From Lachnospiraceae bacterium (GTDB lineage: Bacteria; Bacillota; Clostridia; Lachnospirales; Lachnospiraceae), in NCBI GenBank assembly GCA_016282215.1, contig JAEEKC010000141.1:1-12359 (forward strand): DNA of 12,359 bases, in the 5' to 3' direction. A program made the translations under genes and the position numbers. The notes under the pieces are model-generated. The model was given only the letters and a program-made list of their open reading frames with translations, did not search any database and was not told where the DNA came from. Position 1 is the first letter of the stretch. Every line of letters begins with the position of its first letter. Below are positions 1 through 7,330 of this stretch, piece by piece.

Positions 1-471
1 CCCGATGCCTACAAATGGATCCTGTTCGTGGTCTCCATGATCTTTATGATGGTGGTCTTTTGCTTTTTCCCGATCATCGCAAGGTATGAGATCACAACCG
101 GCGAGGCAGTCAGGACGGCCTTAGGACTTGCGGCTGCCAGATTCCCGAGAGTCTTTCTGGCCATCATCTGCTTTATCCTGCCCTTTATCATCGGCATCTG
201 GTACTTTAAATGGGCCTGGCTCATCTGCCTTGGCGCCCAGACGGTTATGCTCTATTACAACAGCGCCTTTTTTGTAAAAGAGTTTGATAAACTCGAGGCG
301 AAGCTGTTTGGTGAAAAACCGGCTGATGAAGGCGTCAAAGAATCCGAAAAGGATGCCGCCTGGGCAATGTTCCGGGACGCAGCGGGAAACGGGCCGGCAG
401 AAACTGATACAACGGAAACAAATACAGCGGAAACAACGAATGATGATACCGCAAATGAAGCTGACGGATGA
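1..471 (+). CDS. YesL-like (DUF624) membrane protein, 3' part only
   Basis: The reading frame is open from base 1 to the TGA at 469-471, giving 156 residues. The gene begins before the window. Two strongly hydrophobic segments are visible, at about residues 6-23 and 49-82 of the fragment, with a basic stretch (ARYE...RTALGLAAARFPR) between them. This pattern of an ARYE-type motif followed by an alpha-helical stretch resembles the DUF624/YesL family, small membrane proteins of about 200 residues often encoded beside sugar ABC transporters and polysaccharide-degradation genes. Their biochemical role is not established. After the last membrane segment comes a charged cytoplasmic or surface tail. 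It ends in a Thr/Glu/Asn-rich stretch with three degenerate 15-bp units (397-441, reading AETDT, TETNT, AETTN). The following GH43 gene starts 84 bases downstream and may be co-transcribed. The family call is moderately sure; the function is unknown. Confidence 0.6.
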   Translation, partial: PDAYKWILFVVSMIFMMVVFCFFPIIARYEITTGEAVRTALGLAAARFPRVFLAIICFILPFIIGIWYFKWAWLICLGAQTVMLYYNSAFFVKEFDKLEAKLFGEKPADEGVKESEKDAAWAMFRDAAGNGPAETDTTETNTAETTNDDTANEADG

Positions 472-490
472 GGGGTCTAATGCAATCGAA

Positions 491-548
491 AGCAGTATAA
501 AGAATGATATGTAAATTTGATGCGATAAACTACTGATCAATTAGGAGG
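491..548 (+). repeat. Diverged third copy of a leader element, upstream of the GH43 gene
   Basis: This stretch aligns with the elements at 7280-7330 and 10216-10267. The first 21 bases (491-511) match 10214-10234 at 16 of 21 positions without a gap. After a variable middle, ACTGATCAATT (532-542) matches ACTGATAAATT in the other copies and runs straight into AGGAGG (543-548). The ends CAGTA (493-497) and TACTG (531-535) are exactly complementary, so an enclosing stem is possible. The similarity was found by eye. Because the last bases are the ribosome binding site, part of the match is expected anyway. Confidence 0.4.
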
Positions 549-555
549 AAACAAT

Positions 556-1902
556 ATGCCGAATCCAATTTTACCACTCTGGGAGTACATCCCGGACGGA
601 GAACCGAGACAATTTGGGAACAGAGTCTATCTCTACGGTTCTCATGACACGCCGGGCGGCGTGAATTTTTGTGACTACAAATTAAAAGTCTGGAGTGCAT
701 CCATTGATGACTTAAATCACTGGGAATGCCACGGACACAGCTACCATTCCAGGCCGGACTCCGATCATGAGTCCAGCGTGACACATACGGATCAGGAGAT
801 CTACGCGCCGGATGTGATCGAGAAAGACGGAAAATACTATCTCTACACCTACATCCTCGGATCCAAGGGCTGTGTCAGTGTCAGCGATACGCCGGAAGGA
901 CCGTTCAAGTTCATCTCCGAGTATGAGTATGCGCCGGAAGATGCCGGTGATGACGGGATCTTCAATGATATCGGCGTTCTCGTGGATGATGACGGACGGG
1001 TTTATGCTTACTACGGTTTCGAGCATTCCAACATGAACGAACTCGATCCCGAGACCATGTACAAAGTGATCCCCGGTTCCTTAAGGCGTCCGGTGATCGA
1101 TGACAGACAGGAAGTACCGGTAGAGAAGCGCTTTTACGAAGCAAGCTCTCCGAGAAAGATCGGTGATCTGTATTACCTGATCTATTCTCCAAGAAAAGGC
1201 ACCCGACTGGCTTATGCGACTTCCAAATCTCCCACGGGACCTTTCGAATACCGCGGCTATATCATCGATAACGGCGTGGACTACGAGCCCCAGGGCAATA
1301 ACCACGGCTCCCTTGTGAAGATAAAAGACCAGTGGTATGTTTTTTATCACCGCCTGAGCAATCACGGCATCACATCACGCCGTGCCTGTGTGGAAAAAGT
1401 GACCATCCTGCCGGACGGGACCATCCCGCCTGTAGAGATGACATCCCTCGGATTTGAGGACAGCTTAAATCCCTATTATCCTGTAAAGGCTGAGATCGCC
1501 TGCGTGCTGACGGATCACTGCTTTACCACGGAAAAAGACGCCTTCACCCGTGTTGTTACGAATGTGAAGGACGGCTGTGTGATCGGCTATAAGTATTTTG
1601 ATTTCGGAAAAGACGATACCACCAAGACCATGAAACTGGCCATGAAAGTACATGGCACAGGCTGCAGGGGGACCTATCGTGTCTGGATCGATGCGCCCAA
1701 TGAGGAAAAGGGCGGCAAGTGCATCGGCGGCGTGAATGTGGATCTCGGCGATGGCGTTTACACCGGAAAAGTGCAGGCCGTCACCGGAAGGCATGCCCTC
1801 TACTTTGTAGCAGAGCGCGAGAAACCCAGAGATGAATGGATGGACGGTTTCTTCAAAGAAAGGTGTATTGCGGAAATAGAGGAATATGTTTTCATGAAGT
1901 AA
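556..1902 (+). CDS. Family 43 glycoside hydrolase, cytoplasmic (beta-xylosidase/arabinofuranosidase type)
   Basis: This is a 448-residue protein with no signal peptide or membrane segment, so it should act inside the cell on imported oligosaccharides. The five-bladed propeller catalytic domain of GH43 occupies about residues 1-305. The N-terminal motif IPDGEPRQFGNRVYLYGSHD places the likely general base at D14. IYAPDV (83-88) is the usual family motif, D138 in FNDIG is the likely pKa-modulating aspartate just before a DDDG turn, and E195 in RFYEASS is the likely general acid. H250 in GNNHG is the conserved central histidine. Residues from about 310 to 448 form a second beta-rich domain resembling a CBM6-type jelly roll. 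The start is fixed by AGGAGG at 543-548, seven bases before the ATG. The exact substrate (xylosides, arabinosides or others) cannot be read from sequence alone. The nearby GH10 xylanase favours xylan oligosaccharides. Confidence 0.88.
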   Translation: MPNPILPLWEYIPDGEPRQFGNRVYLYGSHDTPGGVNFCDYKLKVWSASIDDLNHWECHGHSYHSRPDSDHESSVTHTDQEIYAPDVIEKDGKYYLYTYILGSKGCVSVSDTPEGPFKFISEYEYAPEDAGDDGIFNDIGVLVDDDGRVYAYYGFEHSNMNELDPETMYKVIPGSLRRPVIDDRQEVPVEKRFYEASSPRKIGDLYYLIYSPRKGTRLAYATSKSPTGPFEYRGYIIDNGVDYEPQGNNHGSLVKIKDQWYVFYHRLSNHGITSRRACVEKVTILPDGTIPPVEMTSLGFEDSLNPYYPVKAEIACVLTDHCFTTEKDAFTRVVTNVKDGCVIGYKYFDFGKDDTTKTMKLAMKVHGTGCRGTYRVWIDAPNEEKGGKCIGGVNVDLGDGVYTGKVQAVTGRHALYFVAEREKPRDEWMDGFFKERCIAEIEEYVFMK

Positions 1903-1918
1903 TGATTATTGTACATAA

Positions 1919-1951
1919 GAAAACGGCCGCTGCCATGCAGCGGCCGTTTTC
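1919..1951. terminator. Bidirectional intrinsic terminator between convergent genes
   Basis: The two arms GAAAACGGCCGCTG and CAGCGGCCGTTTTC are perfectly complementary (14 bp), and an additional C-G pair closes a three-base loop. The hairpin is flanked by A-rich sequence on one side and T-rich sequence on the other, with a further T run at 1958-1963. It lies between the stop codons of the + strand GH43 gene (1902) and the - strand xylanase gene (1962), so it can end both transcripts. Confidence 0.9.
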
Positions 1952-1961
1952 TATGGCTTTT

Positions 1962-3989
1962 TTATTCAATCAGTGTCGCATGCCCCAGCATGCTCGGGTT
2001 CATGTAGCAGGTGCCGGAATCATCGGCCCAGCTGGAAGTACCCCTTCTGGATCCGCCGTTTGTGGCGTCATTGACCTGCAGTTCCAGTCCGATCTGGTCA
2101 CCTGCCTTAGGTGTGATATCAGTCCACTTCATAGCCGCTTCCACGATATATCCTTCATCCGTGATCGTTACTTCCGAAGTGATATTCTCTGCCACGCATT
2201 TTTCACCGTTGAAGCTCTGCTTGTTGTTGAAGCTGACTCTGTACTGCTTGTCATCCGGTTCGTAGGAACCTGCAAGGGCATGGTTTTCATCAATGAAGAC
2301 TTCGATGGAATCCTGCTGATAATCATCGGCGCTGTCATCATTCAGCTCGCCGTCTTTCACATCCATGTACACATACAGATATTCCTCATCCCAAAGCAGT
2401 TTGGCGTCGCAGGTGGTCTTGGCACCGAGCTGGATATCCAAAGCTACGGGTTCGGCGTCTTCCCAGGCATCATCTGCTTTGCCGTCAACGGTGATGCTTC
2501 CTTTTTTGATCTCGATGGTAGGACGCTTGATCTCCAAAATGCTGGGATCTACCGTGCTCGGATCCAGCAGTGCATAGAAGGCGGGTTTTGCCTTGTAATC
2601 GCTGTCAAAGAGCAGAGGATACTGGGTGGAGTTTCCGCTGGCCCCGCCGCCTACGTTGCTCTGCTGCTGCAGCCAGGAATAGGTATCGATGACGCCCCAG
2701 ACAGTCAGACCGGAAACATCAATGCCGTCTTCCTTATCCAGAGTTTTTAACAGTTCATAAATACTGCTGTAATAAGCAGCTTCTTTCTGCAGTTCTTCCG
2801 GCAGTTTTTCCTTGGAACCGTCAAAAGCGGGGCTGGTCTTGATATCCAGCTCTGTCAGCATGACTTTTCCCACGCGGGCGGAATATCTGAGGACAGCCGC
2901 TTCGATCTGATCCATGGAAGGCGCGCCGACCGTGTAATGTCCCTGCATGCCCATGCCGTCAATCCTGGTACCGTCCGCTGCCTTGACATCCTTCAGCAGC
3001 TGCTCAATGCCGTTGCCCTTATTGGAATCGCATTCGTTGTAATCGTTGTAATACAGTTCCAGGTCAGCAGGTGCATACTGGTTTGCAAAACGGAAGGCAT
3101 TGATGATGAATTCGTTGCTGCCGTAAACCTTCCACCAGCTGGATTTGCTGCCATGGGTGGAATCGGAAAGCTGATCGCCGCCGGGCTCTGTATCGGTGCG
3201 GTATGTGCCTGTGGAATCACTGATGGCTTCATTGACCACGTCCCATCCGTAGAAAAGCCCTTCGTATTTGCTGCCTTCCCCTGCATAATAGGTGAGCATG
3301 GTTTTGATATACCATTCCAGACGCTTGTTCATCACATCTTTGGAAACATAGGCGTTTGCTTTGTCATAGCCTTCATGGAAAAACCACTCCGGCGCCTGGG
3401 AATGCCATACCAGAACGTGTCCGCGGACACGGATCTGATGATCATCGTGGTTCGCGTTCCACTCTGCAATCTTGTCAAGAACCGCATCGGCCCTGGAGTG
3501 ATCAAGGGTAGGCACTTCGATGGTCTCACCGTTTAATTCTTCTTCATGAATGCTGTCAGGCGCGGGTGCGTCATTGTTATAACCCAGCATGCAGTCAAGC
3601 TTTAATTCATTTTCCAGCGTGATGCCGTTAAAATGCTTTTCGGCAATGGCCATGAGCTTGCCGTCATGCATGGTGCTCGATCCGACGCAGGCGCCGACGA
3701 TGGCATCTTCGCCAAGGCCGTCTGCAGAAGCCAAAACGGAAGACAGATCCGGGATCTCTGTTTCAATCCCTGCCTTTTCAAAAGCTTCCTGTGCATCCTC
3801 CTTCGGAAGGCTGGGGGCCTCCTCTTTAGCTGTACCTTCATCGCTGCTGCCTTCTTCCGCAGCAGTTTGCGACGCTGCATCATCTGCGCCGCTGCCTCCA
3901 TCCGCAGCTGCATTTCCCCCGCAGCCGGCCAGCAGCAGGGATGCGCTCAGGAACAGCGCGAGCGCTTTTTGTATGCTCTTGTTTTTCAT
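1962..3989 (-). CDS. Surface lipoprotein endo-1,4-beta-xylanase, GH10 plus CBM9-like module
   Basis: This 675-residue enzyme should hydrolyse internal beta-1,4 bonds of xylan at the outer cell surface. The N-terminus is a lipoprotein signal: a basic start, a hydrophobic core, and LLLAGC with C23 as the lipidated residue. A low-complexity acidic/Ala/Ser linker follows (about 24-65). The GH10 barrel spans about 80-480 and shows the family landmarks: FNGITLENELK (120-130), WHSQ (195-198), acid/base E254 in WDVVNEA, QGH (349-351), nucleophile E380 in TELDIK, and WGV (431-433). Residues about 488-675 form a second beta-sandwich domain with the look of CBM9 (EIKKGSITVDGKADDAW at its start), which in known xylanases binds sugar chain ends or cellulose. 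The start is supported by AAGGAGG (complement of 3996-4002), six bases before the ATG. The gene converges on the GH43 gene and is transcribed away from the ABC cluster. Confidence 0.95.
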   Translation of the reverse strand: MKNKSIQKALALFLSASLLLAGCGGNAAADGGSGADDAASQTAAEEGSSDEGTAKEEAPSLPKEDAQEAFEKAGIETEIPDLSSVLASADGLGEDAIVGACVGSSTMHDGKLMAIAEKHFNGITLENELKLDCMLGYNNDAPAPDSIHEEELNGETIEVPTLDHSRADAVLDKIAEWNANHDDHQIRVRGHVLVWHSQAPEWFFHEGYDKANAYVSKDVMNKRLEWYIKTMLTYYAGEGSKYEGLFYGWDVVNEAISDSTGTYRTDTEPGGDQLSDSTHGSKSSWWKVYGSNEFIINAFRFANQYAPADLELYYNDYNECDSNKGNGIEQLLKDVKAADGTRIDGMGMQGHYTVGAPSMDQIEAAVLRYSARVGKVMLTELDIKTSPAFDGSKEKLPEELQKEAAYYSSIYELLKTLDKEDGIDVSGLTVWGVIDTYSWLQQQSNVGGGASGNSTQYPLLFDSDYKAKPAFYALLDPSTVDPSILEIKRPTIEIKKGSITVDGKADDAWEDAEPVALDIQLGAKTTCDAKLLWDEEYLYVYMDVKDGELNDDSADDYQQDSIEVFIDENHALAGSYEPDDKQYRVSFNNKQSFNGEKCVAENITSEVTITDEGYIVEAAMKWTDITPKAGDQIGLELQVNDATNGGSRRGTSSWADDSGTCYMNPSMLGHATLIE

Positions 3990-4040
3990 AAGATTCCTCC
4001 TTGAAATAAATATACTGAAAAGTAAATATACGCAGATACC

Positions 4041-4069
4041 ATTTTGAACCTGCCGCGAAAAAGTGTCAA
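4041..4069 (-). promoter_or_regulatory. Candidate sigma-A promoter of the xylanase gene
   Basis: Read on the - strand, there is a perfect -35 box TTGACA (complement of 4064-4069), a 17-base spacer, and CAAAAT (complement of 4041-4046) as a four-of-six -10 box. The predicted transcript would start near 4034, leaving a leader of about 45 bases. The spacing is ideal but the -10 is weak, which fits a regulated gene. Confidence 0.5.
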
Positions 4070-4077
4070 CGGATACA
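4064..4077. promoter_or_regulatory. cre-like catabolite repression site over the xylanase -35 box
   Basis: TGTCAACGGATACA fits the CcpA operator consensus TGWNANCGNTNWCA with a single mismatch (A instead of T at position 10). It covers the TTGACA -35 box of the xylanase promoter, where binding would block RNA polymerase. CcpA control of xylanase genes is well known in Firmicutes. This instance is an inference from the motif and its placement. Confidence 0.5.
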
Positions 4078-4130
4078 GCATATAACTATACCCGAAAAAC
4101 TATGAATATAGGATAGAGCCCGCTTCTTTT

Positions 4131-4143
4131 TTGGCATTGCCAA
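4131..4143. promoter_or_regulatory. Operator-like perfect palindrome TTGGCATTGCCAA
   Basis: The six-base arms TTGGCA and TGCCAA are perfect inverted repeats around one T. The centre lies about 56 bases before the predicted start of the rightward transcript, a position suited to an activator. It is about 100 bases upstream of the predicted xylanase transcript start. No regulator gene is present in the window, and the motif is not one I can assign to a known protein. Confidence 0.35.
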
Positions 4144-4157
4144 TCTCAGAAAAATAT

Positions 4158-4186
4158 TTGGAATATCAGCCAATACATGGTATACT
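4158..4186 (+). promoter_or_regulatory. Strong candidate sigma-A promoter of the ABC/EAL gene cluster
   Basis: TTGGAA (4158-4163), a 17-base spacer and TATACT (4181-4186) form a good promoter. The TGG just before TATACT makes it an extended -10 type. The predicted transcript start is near 4193, giving a leader of about 44 bases before the ATG at 4237. Confidence 0.65.
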
Positions 4187-4192
4187 GAAGGA

Positions 4193-4207
4193 GCTTACAA
4201 CGTAAGC
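4193..4207 (+). promoter_or_regulatory. Small hairpin or operator at the predicted transcript start
   Basis: GCTTAC, loop AAC, and GTAAGC form a perfect six-base-pair inverted repeat. It begins at the very position where transcription from the 4158-4186 promoter is expected to start. It could cap and stabilise the messenger RNA, or serve as a repressor operator overlapping the start point. There is no T run, so it is not a terminator. Confidence 0.4.
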
Positions 4208-4236
4208 GATCTGTTAGTAAAGGTTGGTTTGTTTTT

Positions 4237-6264
4237 ATGCAGTTTCTATACAAAAGAAAAAAAGGACAGGCAAACGCGCTGATAAGAAAACAACAAGGCG
4301 TGGGTTTTTTTGTGCAGATAATCCTTCTGCTGGCAGTATGCATGACTGCGGTTTTCGGTAATATCGTAAACACATTAGCGGAAGATTTTGACGCAGGGCT
4401 ATTGGATATCGAAGAAGATGCAAAACTGGAGCGGTTTGAGGTAGATGCCTCGGCGCAGCTGAACATGGCCACGGACTGCTATGATACCTATGTCTCCATC
4501 ACAAACCACGGAAAAGATGTCAGCGCAGAGGTTCACCTGAAACTCGAGGATTATGACAACAGCTTTGCGTATGTGATGTCAGCAGCCCTGCCCTCCGGTG
4601 CGACAAAGGATCTGCGTTTTAAAGTACCCGAGTCTTATCTGAAAATGTTTTCCGATACCAGGTATCCGGTAGTCGTGCAGATTTATGAGAAAAAGAAACT
4701 CATTCAGGAAACAAAACTGCAATGTGCCAAGGTATTTCCGGACAGTCTGGAAAATGCGCTGGCGGTAGGGCTGTTGGCTGATGATCCGGGCAATCTCTAT
4801 TGGATGGACAACGGCGGCGAAGAAATGTATCTTGGCAGCGACCTTCGGGGCGTCGCCCTGCTGGATCTTGACAGGGATTTTACGGAAGATGATCTTGCGT
4901 ATCTGAAAGTGCTTGTGATCGATGATTTTGACACCTCCGTCTTAAGTGACAAACAGCTCCTGACGATCGAGAGCTGGGTGATCGGCGGCGGACAGCTTTT
5001 GATCGGAACCGGTCAAAGGCCGGAAACCATTTCCGGAATTGATGAAAACCTGCTCGATGCAAAGGTGATAGAGCCGGGGACAAAGGATATGGACTTTGCC
5101 TATATTGATTACGGCTCCTCTTATATCGATCCTAACGGCGACCGGACCTATATGGTCAGGCAGCATATGGATGGCGCGATCATGCTCCTTCCGTTTTCGC
5201 TGAGCCATCTGCAGGTTACGGATGTCGATGGCAGGATCATGGTAGAGAGCACCTTTGGCGGGGAAGAGAGAAACTATTTCCTGCACAATATCTATATGAA
5301 TCTCTACACCTATTCCAACAGTGCGAGTGCTTATAATTCTTCTAATTCCTACTATGATATCCAGGAGTGCTTCCACTATATCGAGCCGCAGATCAGTCTG
5401 CGTTTCGGATGGCTTCGTCTGATCGTCGTTGTTTACGTGATCATGATCGGTCCTGTGCTTTATCTGCTTTTGAAAAAAGCGGGCCGCAGGGAACAGATCT
5501 GGCTTTATATTCCGGCAGCGGCAGCGGTTTTTGTGGCGCTGATCTTTTTGGCAGGCGCCGGCAACCGGGTGAACGGCCTGCATGTTTCCGTTGTCAATGT
5601 GGCTTCTGCAGACGGCGGCGACAATGTCAGAAGCCATATCGAAGGATATCATTCCTCAAACAGTGAATGGTCGATGCCGATGAAGGAAACGGTGTATGCA
5701 GCTTCGCCCGGCCAGGACAGAAGCTATGGCTTTAAGGAAAGCGGATCCAAGCTTCGGGTTGGCGGGGAAAAACTGATCTTCGATATCAAGCCGGGGAGCA
5801 GTTTTGATGAGTTTTTCGTTGAGGCACTTTCCCAAAATACGCAAAAAGGCACCCTTCGTTTTGACAGGGAAGGCAGTGAACTGGACATGGGAAACATCAA
5901 GGGCACGCTGAAAAACGAAACGGGACACGACCTTGCCTACGCGCTGGTTGTCCGGAATGGCTTCGGCGTTCTGTTCCATGATATTAAGAACGGCCAGTCG
6001 TTCAATACAAAGGATCTGGATCACGTAGAGGAAAAGGATTTTATGATCGATGACTACAACGTGCTCAGAGGCTATATGACGACGCATTATGATAATAAAA
6101 GATATGATAAGGCGCGGATGCTCGGTGCTCTCTGCGTCGGTTATATGGACCTGACAGAAAGAGGATTTACGGACGGCGTGATCGCAGTGACGGAAGATGA
6201 TATCGAAGTCGTCGATGCGATTGGTCGCCAGGAAAATTTAACTGTACTGTATTCGAAGCGATAA
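4237..6264 (+). CDS. Membrane-anchored extracellular protein of an ABC module, with GATase1-like segment (GldG-like layout)
   Basis: I do not recognise a named family for this 675-residue protein. A basic N-terminus (KRKKGQ) precedes a membrane segment at about 22-46. By the positive-inside rule the next 340 residues lie outside the cell. They include a beta-rich part (about 65-165) and an alpha/beta part (about 175-262) whose run LKVLVIDDFDTSVLSDKQ, then WVIGGGQLLIGTG, resembles the GATase1-like folds seen in GldG-type and BatA-type proteins. Catalytic Cys-His-Glu residues are not evident. Two more membrane segments lie at about 392-413 and 422-442 with KKAGRRE between them inside, and a beta-rich tail of about 230 residues follows outside. 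The gene is followed by an ABC ATPase and an ABC-2 permease, so it is probably the accessory subunit of that transporter. The ribosome site is poor (AAAGG, 13 bases before the ATG), so the start is less sure than the frame. Confidence 0.7.
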   Translation: MQFLYKRKKGQANALIRKQQGVGFFVQIILLLAVCMTAVFGNIVNTLAEDFDAGLLDIEEDAKLERFEVDASAQLNMATDCYDTYVSITNHGKDVSAEVHLKLEDYDNSFAYVMSAALPSGATKDLRFKVPESYLKMFSDTRYPVVVQIYEKKKLIQETKLQCAKVFPDSLENALAVGLLADDPGNLYWMDNGGEEMYLGSDLRGVALLDLDRDFTEDDLAYLKVLVIDDFDTSVLSDKQLLTIESWVIGGGQLLIGTGQRPETISGIDENLLDAKVIEPGTKDMDFAYIDYGSSYIDPNGDRTYMVRQHMDGAIMLLPFSLSHLQVTDVDGRIMVESTFGGEERNYFLHNIYMNLYTYSNSASAYNSSNSYYDIQECFHYIEPQISLRFGWLRLIVVVYVIMIGPVLYLLLKKAGRREQIWLYIPAAAAVFVALIFLAGAGNRVNGLHVSVVNVASADGGDNVRSHIEGYHSSNSEWSMPMKETVYAASPGQDRSYGFKESGSKLRVGGEKLIFDIKPGSSFDEFFVEALSQNTQKGTLRFDREGSELDMGNIKGTLKNETGHDLAYALVVRNGFGVLFHDIKNGQSFNTKDLDHVEEKDFMIDDYNVLRGYMTTHYDNKRYDKARMLGALCVGYMDLTERGFTDGVIAVTEDDIEVVDAIGRQENLTVLYSKR

Positions 6265-6314
6265 CGAGATATTTAATCGTAGAAAATTTGATTGAGATGT
6301 AATTCGAAGCGATA
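6251..6314 (+). repeat. 13-bp direct repeat ATTCGAAGCGATA at 6251-6263 and 6302-6314
   Basis: The exact 13-mer occurs over the last codons and stop of the membrane protein gene and again 51 bases later in the intergenic stretch. A shorter related copy, ATTCGAGG, lies at 6327-6334 over the ribosome site of the ABC ATPase gene. It may be the trace of a short duplication of the gene end, or paired binding sites. Confidence 0.6.
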
Positions 6315-6324
6315 GCTATATAAT
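6292..6324 (+). promoter_or_regulatory. Possible weak internal promoter before the ABC ATPase gene
   Basis: A perfect -10 box TATAAT lies at 6319-6324. The best -35-like sequence is TTGAGA at 6292-6297, but the spacer is 21 bases, too long for normal sigma-A use. The TATAAT also lies within AT-rich sequence, so it may be chance. Confidence 0.2.
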
Positions 6325-6330
6325 ACATTC

Positions 6331-6334
6331 GAGG
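6331..6334 (+). promoter_or_regulatory. Ribosome site that decides the TTG start of the ABC ATPase
   Basis: GAGG at 6331-6334 stands eight bases before TTG at 6343. No ATG lies in frame between this site and the conserved start of the ATPase domain, so TTG is the best start. Confidence 0.65.
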
Positions 6335-6342
6335 AAAAATCA

Positions 6343-7278
6343 TTGCTTTACATTGACAGACTTTATAAAAATTATGGCACGCACCAGGCGGTAAAGGGAC
6401 TCTCGCTTCATATCCCGAAGGGAGATCTGTTTGGTTTTGTCGGACCCAACGGCGCAGGCAAAACCACCACCATCCGCATTGTCTGCGGACTGTTAAAGGA
6501 GACCAGCGGACAGGTCATCATTGACGGGATGAGCCTGAAAAAGCAACCGAATGAAGTGAAACGCTGTATTGGTTATGTACCGGACTTTTTCGGCGTGTAT
6601 GATAATTTCCGAGTTTCGGAATATATGGAGTTCTATGCGTCTTTATACAACATTTCCGCCAAAGAGGCAGCGGCCCTGACGACAGATCTGTTAGAGCTGG
6701 TGAACCTTTCGGATAAACGGGACGAATATGTGGATTCTCTTTCCCGCGGCATGAAGCAGCGCCTTTGCGTGGCAAGGGCACTTTTGCATGATCCGAGGCT
6801 TCTGGTTTTAGATGAACCTTCTTCCGGTCTTGACCCGCGGGCAAGGGTGGAGATGAAGGAACTGCTCATGAACCTTCGGAGCATGGGAAAAACCATTATC
6901 ATCAGCTCCCACATTCTTTCGGAGTTGTCTGAAATGTGTACCAGCATCGGCATTATGGATCAGGGACGGCTGGTGGCAGTGGGCAAAATCGAAGATATCC
7001 TGCAGACCGGGAAAGACAACAGCTCCGTGATCCTGGAGATCACCAAGGACCGGGAACGTGCGATCTCCATCATCCGGCAGATGGCCGATATTGAAGTGGA
7101 ATCCGTTATGGAGCACCAGATCAAGATCAGACATCCCGGTGATGATGAAAAAATGAACCGGTTTTTGATCGAGCTGCTGCAGCAGGGCGTTGTACTGGAC
7201 GGTTACCACAGACAGCAGGATAATCTGGAGCAGATGTTCATGCAGCTGACCGGAAACAGTGAAGAGAGTATCAGTTAA
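6343..7278 (+). CDS. ABC transporter ATP-binding protein (CcmA/ABC-2 type)
   Basis: This 311-residue cytoplasmic ATPase powers the neighbouring permease. The nucleotide-binding domain fills about residues 1-220. Walker A is GPNGAGKTT (34-42), the signature is LSRGMKQR (133-140), Walker B is LLVLDE (153-158) followed by SSGLD, and the H-loop histidine is H190 in ISSH. At the Q-loop position the sequence reads GYVPDFFG, with Asp (D81) where Gln or Glu is usual. This is a variation worth noting but not clearly inactivating. Residues from about 220 on form the C-terminal extension typical of ABC-2 exporter ATPases. Translation starts at TTG. The gene lies 78 bases after the membrane protein gene and 64 bases before the permease gene, so the three are probably one operon. 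The substrate is unknown. Confidence 0.92.
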   Translation: MLYIDRLYKNYGTHQAVKGLSLHIPKGDLFGFVGPNGAGKTTTIRIVCGLLKETSGQVIIDGMSLKKQPNEVKRCIGYVPDFFGVYDNFRVSEYMEFYASLYNISAKEAAALTTDLLELVNLSDKRDEYVDSLSRGMKQRLCVARALLHDPRLLVLDEPSSGLDPRARVEMKELLMNLRSMGKTIIISSHILSELSEMCTSIGIMDQGRLVAVGKIEDILQTGKDNSSVILEITKDRERAISIIRQMADIEVESVMEHQIKIRHPGDDEKMNRFLIELLQQGVVLDGYHRQQDNLEQMFMQLTGNSEESIS

Positions 7279-7279
7279 A

Positions 7280-7330
7280 CAGTGCAAAGTCCGATGTGAA
7301 GATATGGCAGTCGGAAATGACTGATAAATT
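7280..7330 (+). repeat. Leader element copy upstream of the permease gene
   Basis: This 51-base stretch matches 10216-10267 at 42 of 52 aligned positions with a single one-base gap. It includes an exact 18-base run GGAAATGACTGATAAATT (7313-7330). CCGATG (7291-7296) can pair with CAGTCGG (7308-7314) with one bulged base. The equivalent bases in the other copy, CGGTATG and CAGCCG, can also pair despite differing in sequence. The element ends 12 bases before the ATG of the permease. Confidence 0.7.

Noticed and set aside
397..441. 15-bp degenerate repeat in the tail of the YesL-like protein as a mobile or regulatory repeat
   Set aside because: Three imperfect units of Thr/Glu/Asn codons are ordinary low-complexity coding sequence; kept only as a note in the gene entry.
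1836..2750. A 304-residue + strand frame running into the xylanase gene
   Set aside because: It crosses the terminator hairpin and is antisense to the GH10/CBM9 gene. The protein has no recognisable domain and no ribosome site.
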